A DNA stretch of 7,499 nt from CAZXBB01 sp964638815. GTDB taxonomy: Bacteria; Planctomycetota; Phycisphaerae; Phycisphaerales; SM1A02. The stretch lies in assembly GCA_964638815.1 (NCBI GenBank), contig CAZXBB010000183.1, positions 1 through 7,499 of the forward strand, given 5' to 3'. Shown here piece by piece: positions 1-6,248 of this stretch (position 1 is its first letter; every line of letters begins with the position of its first letter). The translations under genes and the position numbers were made by a program. The notes under the pieces were generated by a model, which was not told the DNA's origin, did no database searches, and saw only the letters and a program-made list of their open reading frames with translations.

Positions 1-90
1 TGCGCGTGCGCGACCGTGTGCGCGTGCGCGACCGTGTGCGTGTGCGTGTGCGTGTGCGTGTGCGCGACCGCATGCGCGACCGTGTCCGCG
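1..90. repeat. 6-bp-periodic GC/GT tandem array, 3' of the dockerin-protein gene
   Basis: The first 90 bases divide into 15 hexamers in one register: mostly TGCGCG and TGCGTG, interrupted by ACCGTG or ACCGCA. An 18-bp higher-order unit (two TGCGCG plus ACCGTG) occurs twice without change at 1-18 and 19-36, followed by four TGCGTG units at 37-60. Bases 33-66 alternate pyrimidine and purine without a break, a sequence type known to favour Z-DNA. The array is cut by the window edge, so its full length is unknown. It lies 45 bp beyond the stop codon of the minus-strand gene that ends at 135. Read as protein it would give Arg-Val/Arg-Asp dipeptides, but nothing suggests it is coding. Its function is unknown. 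Confidence 0.9.
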
Positions 91-134
91 TCCCGCGCAC
101 ACGTCCCCGTGGGCGCGAGCGTGACACGTCCCCT

Positions 135-2198
135 CTAAGGACAGCCCGCTCCCCACGTCGCCAGGATGAGCAGGATGTCCGCGAAGCTGACCTCGCCGTC
201 GCAGTTGCCGTCGCCGGGGATACCCGGTGCACCGGTGGCTTCCCAGTTGGAGAGCACGGCGAGGACGTCGGAGAAGCCGACGCAGCCGTCACCATCGTTG
301 TCGCCGCTCTTCGGGTCACACGCCGCGCCGCACGTCACGGTCAGCTCGTACGGGCTGCCGCACGGCACGCCGCCGAGCTCGTAGGGGAGCGCGGGATCCA
401 CGAACGCCGTCGATACGATCGGCGCGTAGCGACCCGCGCCGACGACGGCGCTCACGCGAGCCTCCGTCCGGGCTCCCTTCCCGTCCACGCACGTGCCCGT
501 CACGTTCGAGACGAGGATGTTGCCTGCGTTCGTGCACTCGTCCTCCTTCTCGCCGGGCGCGTCGTTGAGCTCCGCCAGAATCACCACCACCTGCGGGTAA
601 TTGCCGACGGCCTCCAGCAACACGTTCATCGTGCTCGGGAGATCGAGCCGGAACCAATCGAGGTCACGACGGTGACCATTGTCGAAAACGAAGTTGCCGA
701 CCGTGCCCGAGAACGTCTCGCCGCACGCGATGTCCGTGAACGTCGCGACGGACTCGGGGTCCTCCGGGTCGGCGTTGCAGCCGATGTTCTCGATGTCGGG
801 ATCCTCGTCCTTGCAGGGACCTTCGATCTCCATGTCCTCGCCGAGCTCGAGGGGCGGACACGGAGATCCGACGGACAGGATATAGAAGCCGCAGTCTTCC
901 GCCGCGACGCCTTCCAGGGTGATGAAGACGTCGCCGACGTCGTCACTGCCGCGCGAAAGCGGGACGGCGAGCTCGGAGTCGGTCTCCATCTCGATCCGCT
1001 CGCAATCGTCGTTCGACCAGTCCTCCTGCGGCAGGTCGAAATCGCACGTCTCCATCGTGCTGGCGAAGATCTGCGTGTCGAAGCCGGCCGCGCCGCACGT
1101 GCTGAACGTCCATGTGCCGTCCCATGGAATCGCGAACGACCACGCCTGGTCCTGCGACGGCGCGAGGTCGCACTCGGAGCACTGCGATGGATCCGTCTCG
1201 CACTCCGGGTTGTGCGGTATGCCCGGGAAGTCGTCGCACGTGTTGCCGAACCATCGGAAGGGTGGTGCGCTGAAGAGCAGGTCGCTGATCTCCCAGCCGT
1301 TCGCCCCGTAGAAGCGGCAGCCTCCGCAGACCGAGCCGATGCCCTGGAACGTGCCGGGATCCCCGAACGTCTCGCCGGCCAACGACTCGCATTCCTCACG
1401 GGTCAGGTTCTCGACGCACGGATCGCCGCGAAAGCAGCAGCCGCCCACCGGAGGAATCGCGCAGATCTCGAAGCCGTCGTAATAGACCGCGTCGGCCCCG
1501 TTGGCGTAGAGATTGACGGCGGCAAGCGTCAGGAGCCCACCGCCGGAGACGCCCCCTGTCCAGGTCTTTCCGGGGAGGCTGAAGATCCGGCCGTCGTACC
1601 GGATGAGCTGGAAGTCCTCGTCGAAGCTGATGATCGTCTCGAGGCGACGCCATGCGTCGAGCTGGAGCGGAACGATTCCGCCGTCGAAATCGGACACGAG
1701 CCGGGACTCGACGGTGTCGATGCGGACCTGCGTCGACCAGTTCTCGGTCTCGAACTCGCCGTCGCTCTCGTAACGGTTCAGGAGCACGAAGTGCGACTCG
1801 CCCGTGGCCGTCGAGGGGACGTACAGGTCGGTGGCGTACATCCACAGCCCGGTGTTGAGCATCAGATCGTGGTAGGTGTGGACGAGATCGTCACTGCCCG
1901 TCGGGCGACCTCCCCAGACCTTGATCGAAAGGCCGCCCGGCTTCCCGTTGGGGCCGTCGCCGAACACCGCATCCGCGGTCGCGCCCTCACCGCTGGGAAT
2001 CTCTTCCCACGCCTCCCACCGAAAGCCGGGAGGGCAGTTCGGATAGCACGCCTGCCCGGTGATGATGTTGTCACCGTCTCCGTAGGCCGCGACGTTCTCC
2101 GTCCAGACGCGCGTGCCCTCGATGCACTGCTGCGCGATCGCGGGGGGTGCGACGACGAGCGCCGCCGCGCCGCAGAGCCCCAGTCTCTTCCTGATCAT
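135..2198 (-). CDS. Secreted Cys-rich multi-domain protein with C-terminal dockerin-like EF-hand pair
   Basis: This 687-residue protein has no recognised enzymatic motif. A Sec signal peptide is clear: RKR at 3-5, a hydrophobic stretch to about 22, and an Ala-Ile-Ala cleavage site before Gln23. Residues about 55-245 look like a concanavalin/LamG-type beta sandwich, ending in VYYDGFEI. Residues 253-291 form a small cysteine module (GGCCFRGDPC, then two further Cys) of a type seen in planctomycete secreted proteins. Residues about 300-443 and 485-623 resemble two PPC-like beta domains (DLDWFRLDL at 512-520). The C-terminus has two calcium-loop motifs, with Asp633/635/637/644 and Asp663/Asn665/Asp667/Asp674, each followed by a Leu/Ile-rich helix, as in type I dockerins. 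The mature chain has about 30 Cys, which suggests disulfide bonding outside the cytoplasm. The ATG is supported by GAGGT at 2206-2210, eight bases upstream. A cell-surface or secreted carbohydrate- or protein-binding role is inference; the domain calls come from sequence patterns only. Confidence 0.85.
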   Translation of the reverse strand: MIRKRLGLCGAAALVVAPPAIAQQCIEGTRVWTENVAAYGDGDNIITGQACYPNCPPGFRWEAWEEIPSGEGATADAVFGDGPNGKPGGLSIKVWGGRPTGSDDLVHTYHDLMLNTGLWMYATDLYVPSTATGESHFVLLNRYESDGEFETENWSTQVRIDTVESRLVSDFDGGIVPLQLDAWRRLETIISFDEDFQLIRYDGRIFSLPGKTWTGGVSGGGLLTLAAVNLYANGADAVYYDGFEICAIPPVGGCCFRGDPCVENLTREECESLAGETFGDPGTFQGIGSVCGGCRFYGANGWEISDLLFSAPPFRWFGNTCDDFPGIPHNPECETDPSQCSECDLAPSQDQAWSFAIPWDGTWTFSTCGAAGFDTQIFASTMETCDFDLPQEDWSNDDCERIEMETDSELAVPLSRGSDDVGDVFITLEGVAAEDCGFYILSVGSPCPPLELGEDMEIEGPCKDEDPDIENIGCNADPEDPESVATFTDIACGETFSGTVGNFVFDNGHRRDLDWFRLDLPSTMNVLLEAVGNYPQVVVILAELNDAPGEKEDECTNAGNILVSNVTGTCVDGKGARTEARVSAVVGAGRYAPIVSTAFVDPALPYELGGVPCGSPYELTVTCGAACDPKSGDNDGDGCVGFSDVLAVLSNWEATGAPGIPGDGNCDGEVSFADILLILATWGAGCP

Positions 2199-2234
2199 CC
2201 TTCTGACCTCGCTGGTTCGAACCGCCCCGATTCA

Positions 2235-2243
2235 TTTATACCA
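2235..2243 (-). promoter_or_regulatory. Probable extended -10 promoter of the dockerin-protein gene
   Basis: On the minus strand this reads TGG followed by TATAAA, matching the extended -10 form TGnTATAAT in an otherwise very GC-rich gap. No good -35 box is visible 16-19 bases upstream, which is tolerated by extended -10 promoters. Transcription would begin near 2228 and give a leader of about 30 bases containing the GAGGT ribosome binding site at 2206-2210. The sigma-factor type is assumed to be the housekeeping one. Confidence 0.45.
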
Positions 2244-2327
2244 CCCGCGCCGGCCGGAGAACGACCGCGTTGACCGAAATGCGCGAGGCGGAGGGGATCG
2301 GGGCCCCATAACCCGCGGGAATGGATC

Positions 2328-2392
2328 GAATGCCCAGGCGGAATGCCCAGGCGGAATGCCAAGACGGAATGCCCAGACGGAATGCCCGGACG
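2328..2392 (-). repeat. Five-copy 13-bp tandem repeat 3' of the Tricorn-like gene
   Basis: Five adjacent 13-bp units start at 2328, 2341, 2354, 2367 and 2380. On the plus strand the unit is GAATGCCCAGGCG; the first two copies are identical, and copies 3-5 differ at one to three positions. On the minus strand, the sense of the flanking protease gene, the unit reads CGCCTGGGCATTC. The array begins 17 bases beyond the stop codon of that gene (TAG at 2410-2412) and about 85 bases upstream of the next gene's promoter. A decayed half unit (GAATGGATC) lies just outside at 2319-2327. The core resembles the 11-bp repeat at the end of purM. The units abut with no spacers, so this is not a CRISPR array. 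Confidence 0.93.
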
Positions 2393-2404
2393 ACCCCCGG
2401 GTCG
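2391..2404 (-). terminator. Small palindrome after the Tricorn-like gene, possible weak terminator
   Basis: The 14-base sequence CGACCCCCGGGTCG is a perfect inverted repeat with 6-base arms (CGACCC and GGGTCG) around two C residues. As RNA it would probably fold as a 5-bp stem with a 4-base loop. It lies five bases past the TAG stop of the protease gene and overlaps the edge of the 13-bp repeat. There is no U-tract, so classical intrinsic termination is not shown; the position is the only other support. Confidence 0.25.
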
Positions 2405-2409
2405 GCTCG

Positions 2410-5400
2410 CTACCTGTCCTCCTCGGCGACGCCCATGCCGCTGCGGTCCGGCGGCGCGGGGCGCGCGGGCTCGACGTACGGATTCCGCTCGATCTCCTCG
2501 AGCATGAGCGCGATCGCGGCATCGAGCTGAGGATCGCCGCCGTAGCTCATCTCGGCGGGGTCATCGAGCACCTCGATGTCCGGATCGACACCGTGCCCCT
2601 CGATACCCCACGTGCCGTCCTTCTCGTAGAAGCCGAACGTCGGCACCGTCACGCGGCTGCCGTCGATGAGGCCGGGGTTGCCCGAGATGCCGACGAGCCC
2701 GCCCCAGGTGCGCGTGCCGATCAGCTTACCGAGACCCGCCTGCCGGAACAGGAACGGGAACATGTCGCCGCCCGAGCCGGCGCGCCCGTTGATCAGCATG
2801 CACTTTGGCCCGCGGTGGGCGTCGGGGGGCCACGCCGCCTCCCGGCCGTGACGGCGCGCCCAGTAGTTGGTCACCGGACGGTTGAGCATCTCGATGAACC
2901 GCGTCGGGATCTGGCCGCCGCCGTTCCAGCGCTCGTCGATGATCATCGCCTTCTTGCGAAGCTGCCCGATGTACTGACGCACGAGATCGTTCTGGCCGTC
3001 GACCCCCGTGTTCGGCACGTAGATGTAGGCGACCTGCCCGCCGGTCCTCTCCTCGACGTACTGCCGCTTCTTCTCGATCCACTCGCGGTAGCGCAGGTTC
3101 TCCTCGCTGGTGATGGTCCGGACGGCGACCTCGCGCGCCTCGTCGTCGATCTCGGGCTTCGCGCTGACGGTCAGCGTGACGGTGCGTCCCGCGAGCCCGA
3201 TGAACGCGGCCCACGGGTCCCTGGCGGTGTCGACCGGGACGCCGTTGACGGCGAGCACGTAGTCACCGACGTGGACATCCACGCCGTGACCGCTCAGCGG
3301 GCCCTTCGCGTCCACGTCCCAGGGCGCCCCCTCGCAGATGCCGGCGATGCGGTATGCGCCGTTGGCCAGCTCCCAGTCGGCGCCGAGCAGCCCGACCGGA
3401 ACCTCGGGCGCCTGATCGATGTCGTCGGTCTCGACGTAGTAGGCGTGGCCCACGTTGATCTCGCCGATCATCTCACGGATCACGTAGCCGACGTCCTCGC
3501 GCGTCACGCAGTCGTCGAGCATCGCGGCGTAGCGATCGCGCACCTCCGTCCAGTCCACGCCGTGCATGTTGTCGACGTAGAAGAAATCGCGCTGGAGACG
3601 CCACGCGTCGGTGAACACCTGCTCCCACTCCTCGCGCGGCCTGATGCTGGCGAACATCCCCGCGGTCACGACGGGCTTTCCGCTCGCGCCGGCCGCGGCA
3701 CCCTGGATCGAGGGCGTCCCGGCACGCGAGTAGCAGATCTTCTTGCCGTCTCCCGAGATCTCGAAGGCGCCGGCGCCCTTCGCGACCGACTTCTCCTCCT
3801 TCTTCTCGTCCGCCAGGTCGAACAGCATGATCGACGGGGGGGACCCGGGCCCGAACCGCGCGTACAGGAGCTGGTTCTTGTCGTTGACGGCGAGGTTCGC
3901 GAAGTTGCCGGCCTCGACCGGGAGCATGATCGCGCGCTCCTCGAAGCCCTCGATGTCGATCTCCACGACCTCGCGGGCCTCGGCCTCGTCCGCCGCGCCG
4001 TCCGCGGCGGCGCCGCCGCCGCCCTTCGCGGTGCGCGTGCCGGTCAACGTGACCAGCTCGCCGTTCAGCGACACCTCCATGGTCAGCGCGGGACCCCGGA
4101 TCGAGCCGGTGAAGTCGTACACGCCTTCCTCGGTCGTGATCGTTCCGCTGATCGCGCCGGAGTCGGCGTCGTAGGTGCCTTCGACGTCGCCGGTGCCGAT
4201 CGGCACCACGACGCTGCCGGTGAGCTTCCCGTCGTCCCCGAGCGTCAGCGTCAGGACGAACTCCATCCCCGGGGGTATGGCCTCGCCCTGCATGCCGCCC
4301 TCCCAGGTTCCCGAGACGCCGTCGTCCTCCGCGTCCGCCGCGTCGTCGGCGGGGGCGTCACCATCCTCGCCGTCGTCCTCCGCGTCCGCGTCGTCGGCGG
4401 GGGCGTCACCATCGCCCTCGTCGTCGTCCTCCGCGTCCTCCTCGTCATCCTCCTCGTCGTCGTCGGCTTCGTCCTCCCACTCCTCTTCGTCGCTCTTCGC
4501 GGGCCACGGCGCTTCCACGTCCTCCCGCAGCGGGACCGCGATGAGCACCTGGCCCTGGTTGTAGACGAACGTCGTGTCGATGTCGGAGTAGGTCGGGCTG
4601 AACGAGCGGTTGCTCGCGAAGTACAGGTAATCGCCCTTGCGATCGAAGACCGGAGACGTGTCCGGGAACATCCCGCTCGTCACCTTCGACTTCTCCCCGG
4701 TCTCGACGTTGTAGAGCCGGATCGTCTTGACCGCCTGGTCCTCGTCGGTGCGCTCGTAGGTGATCCAGCGGCTGTCGTGCGACCAGTTCGGGCGGACGAC
4801 GTAGCCCCAAGGATCCTGGTCGATGATCTTCGTCTCCCCGGTCTCGACGGTCGTGACGTAGACGTTCGCCGCCATGTCCACGTACGCGATGCGCTTCGAG
4901 TCCGGCGACCACACGGGGTCGTTGTAGAACGTCGCGCTGTTCCGCGTGAGCTGGCGGGGCTCCCCCTTGCCGTTCGACGGCATCACGTACAGCTCGTACT
5001 CGCCGGTCGCGTCCGCGAAATACGCGACGGACCGCCCGTCAGGACTCCAGCTCGGCTCCCGCTCGGCGACGCCGCTGGTCCGCGTGAGATTGCGCGGCGA
5101 GCCGTTCTCGGCGGGGAGCGTCCACACGTCACCGCGGGCCTGCACGACGGCCCGCTTGCCGGTCGAGGAGATGTGCCACCACTGGATCTTCCCGGAGGCG
5201 TCGACGCGTTTCTCCCGGATCGTGGGACGCGCCCCGGGAATCGAGACGCGCACGCGCGTGGCGTCGTTCGTGCCGAGGTCGAGCAGGTAGAGATGCGGAC
5301 CGTTCTGGAACACGATCTCGCCGCGCCCGCGGGGGCCCGGCCCGATCGACGGCCACTTGACGTCGTACTCCTCGTAGCGCGTCACCTGGGTTCGACGCCC

Positions 5401-6129
5401 GGTCGCGGTGTCGAACGACCAGATGTTGAGCTTGTGCGGGCGGCCGGCGTCCGAGAGGTAGTACACGGTGTCGCCGTGCCACATCGGGATTGTGTCGGTG
5501 CCCTCCCAGTCGGTGATCTTCCGGCTCTCGTGCGTGCGGAGGTTGAACAGCCAGATGTCGGCCGCCATGCCGCCGCGGTAGCGTTTCCACGTGCGGGCCT
5601 CTCGCGCGTAGGGCGTGTACGCGAGCCATTCGCCGTCGTCGGAGATAGCCCCGTTGGCCCCGTAGGGGAGCGGGAGCTGCTCGGGGAGCCCGCCCCCGGC
5701 GCCGACGAAGAAGAGCTGCGCGGCCCGCGGGTTGCCGTGGATGCCGCCGGCGGAGAAGAGGAGCCGGCCGCCGGGCGTCCAGTCGTTCAGGTACTCCGTC
5801 GTCGGGTGGTGCGTCACGCGCACCGGAACCTTGCCGTCCACCGCGATCGTGTAGAGATCGCGGTTGCCGTCGTAGTTGCCGACGAACGCGATCGTCGTCC
5901 CGTCCTCGTCGAACCGCGGGAAGGCCTCGGATCCCGGAGGGCTCGCGAGCGGCACGGCGGTGCCGCCGCCGCGATCCACGAGCCAGAGATCATTCGCGTA
6001 CACGAACACGATCTGGGTGGCGCTGACGTCCGGGTGCCGGAGCATGCCGGCGTCCGGCTCGCGGTCGGCAAGGGCGGGGGTGGCCGCGGCCGCGAGGGCG
6101 GCTGCGGCGAGGTGGGCGCGTACGGTCAT
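2410..6129 (-). CDS. Secreted Tricorn-like serine protease (peptidase family S41), with acidic and beta-domain insertion
   Basis: This 1239-residue protein is a Tricorn-type protease, which in archaea cuts peptides released by the proteasome. An N-terminal signal peptide (Ala-rich, cleavage after Ala-Leu-Ala at 19-21) indicates export here. Residues about 30-300 and 310-800 carry TolB/PD40-type beta-propeller blades, for example SPDGRSVAYFAD at 362-373. A C1 helical domain (about 828-895), a PDZ-like domain (about 905-990) and the S41 catalytic domain (about 1030-1190) follow. The likely catalytic residues are His895 in INVGHAYY, Ser1119 in GRAGSGGD and Glu1177 in GIEGHGVDPD. The Ser-to-Glu distance is 58 residues, the same as Ser965 to Glu1023 in Thermoplasma Tricorn. 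The residue matching Tricorn Ser745 is Gly894. Residues about 540-722 are an extra segment inside the second propeller. The ATG has GGGAG at 6137-6141, seven bases upstream. The family is certain; substrates and location (periplasm or outside) are inferred. Confidence 0.95.
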   Translation of the reverse strand: MTVRAHLAAAALAAAATPALADREPDAGMLRHPDVSATQIVFVYANDLWLVDRGGGTAVPLASPPGSEAFPRFDEDGTTIAFVGNYDGNRDLYTIAVDGKVPVRVTHHPTTEYLNDWTPGGRLLFSAGGIHGNPRAAQLFFVGAGGGLPEQLPLPYGANGAISDDGEWLAYTPYAREARTWKRYRGGMAADIWLFNLRTHESRKITDWEGTDTIPMWHGDTVYYLSDAGRPHKLNIWSFDTATGRRTQVTRYEEYDVKWPSIGPGPRGRGEIVFQNGPHLYLLDLGTNDATRVRVSIPGARPTIREKRVDASGKIQWWHISSTGKRAVVQARGDVWTLPAENGSPRNLTRTSGVAEREPSWSPDGRSVAYFADATGEYELYVMPSNGKGEPRQLTRNSATFYNDPVWSPDSKRIAYVDMAANVYVTTVETGETKIIDQDPWGYVVRPNWSHDSRWITYERTDEDQAVKTIRLYNVETGEKSKVTSGMFPDTSPVFDRKGDYLYFASNRSFSPTYSDIDTTFVYNQGQVLIAVPLREDVEAPWPAKSDEEEWEDEADDDEEDDEEDAEDDDEGDGDAPADDADAEDDGEDGDAPADDAADAEDDGVSGTWEGGMQGEAIPPGMEFVLTLTLGDDGKLTGSVVVPIGTGDVEGTYDADSGAISGTITTEEGVYDFTGSIRGPALTMEVSLNGELVTLTGTRTAKGGGGAAADGAADEAEAREVVEIDIEGFEERAIMLPVEAGNFANLAVNDKNQLLYARFGPGSPPSIMLFDLADEKKEEKSVAKGAGAFEISGDGKKICYSRAGTPSIQGAAAGASGKPVVTAGMFASIRPREEWEQVFTDAWRLQRDFFYVDNMHGVDWTEVRDRYAAMLDDCVTREDVGYVIREMIGEINVGHAYYVETDDIDQAPEVPVGLLGADWELANGAYRIAGICEGAPWDVDAKGPLSGHGVDVHVGDYVLAVNGVPVDTARDPWAAFIGLAGRTVTLTVSAKPEIDDEAREVAVRTITSEENLRYREWIEKKRQYVEERTGGQVAYIYVPNTGVDGQNDLVRQYIGQLRKKAMIIDERWNGGGQIPTRFIEMLNRPVTNYWARRHGREAAWPPDAHRGPKCMLINGRAGSGGDMFPFLFRQAGLGKLIGTRTWGGLVGISGNPGLIDGSRVTVPTFGFYEKDGTWGIEGHGVDPDIEVLDDPAEMSYGGDPQLDAAIALMLEEIERNPYVEPARPAPPDRSGMGVAEEDR
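4027..4491 (-). other. Insertion in the Tricorn-like protein: acidic linker followed by a small beta-rich domain
   Basis: Residues 547-604 are an Asp/Glu/Ala/Gly linker in which 39 of 58 residues are acidic. Residues 605-701 follow as a compact stretch of alternating beta-type strands with GTW, LTGSV, VEGTY, ISGTI and LTGTRT motifs, suggesting a small beta barrel or sandwich. A Gly/Ala-rich linker (702-718) then leads back into the propeller. Similar beta-rich units with 'DGxLTG' and 'GTYD' motifs occur, as I recall, in other secreted planctomycete enzymes, but I cannot name a Pfam family. The reading frame is open throughout, so this is a domain insertion and not a frameshift. Its role is unknown; solubility, metal or ligand binding, or gating of the propeller are possibilities. 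Confidence 0.75.
4321..4413 (-). repeat. In-frame duplication encoding the acidic linker of the Tricorn-like protein
   Basis: A 45-bp unit at 4321-4365 and a 42-bp unit at 4372-4413 are identical except for one extra alanine codon in the first. They are separated by six bases. In the protein they give GDAPADDADAEDD and GDAPADDAADAEDD. The length difference is a multiple of three, so the frame is kept. The pattern is what slippage or unequal crossing-over in a repetitive acidic linker would leave. Confidence 0.85.
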
Positions 6130-6161
6130 CCTGGATCTCCCGTAGATATGCGGATCGGACG

Positions 6162-6192
6162 GTTATACCGAATCGCCGGCGATCGGTGTCAG
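6162..6192 (-). promoter_or_regulatory. Probable promoter of the Tricorn-like gene
   Basis: On the minus strand the gap contains CTGACA (6187-6192, five of six matches to TTGACA) and TATAAC (6162-6167) separated by 19 bases, which is a little longer than ideal. Transcription would start near 6155, leaving a leader of about 26 bases that holds the GGGAG ribosome binding site at 6137-6141. The -35 part overlaps the region in which a GTG-initiated longer purM reading frame would begin. Confidence 0.4.
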
Positions 6193-6230
6193 CTTCAGGC
6201 GCCGTCGGCTCCGTGGCACGCGGCGTCAAC

Positions 6231-6239
6231 TGCTACAGT
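6231..6239 (+). promoter_or_regulatory. Possible extended -10 promoter of purM
   Basis: TGCTACAGT matches the extended -10 form TGnTATAAT at seven of eight defined positions. There is no convincing -35 box upstream. Transcription would begin near 6246, only about three bases before the ATG at 6249 and about 30 bases before the ATG at 6276. If the promoter is real, the GTG at 6186 cannot be the start codon. Confidence 0.25.
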
Positions 6240-6248
6240 GACGCCTCC

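Noticed and set aside
99..133. Direct repeat ACACGTCCCC at 99-108 and 124-133 as a possible regulatory or attachment site
   Set aside because: It is ten bases long in GC-rich sequence after a gene, with no integrase or palindromic structure nearby. It is most likely chance or repeat decay.
6..2273. A 755-residue plus-strand open frame covering the dockerin-protein gene
   Set aside because: It is codon-aligned antisense to the real gene. It stays open because TTA, CTA and TCA codons are rare in GC-rich genes. The product is Arg/Val/Asp-rich with no signal peptide or family motif, and it begins in the hexamer repeat.
2300..2307. Palindrome GGGGCCCC in the gap between the two minus-strand genes
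   Set aside because: It is too short and has no loop or U-tract; it is expected by chance at this base composition.
2328..2392. A possible CRISPR array, also considered for 7350-7423
   Set aside because: Units of 11 and 13 bp follow one another directly with no unique spacers, and no cas gene is present.
4175..4564. A Ser-rich plus-strand open frame that resembles a low-complexity surface protein
   Set aside because: It is the antisense reading of the Asp/Glu linker codons of the protease gene.
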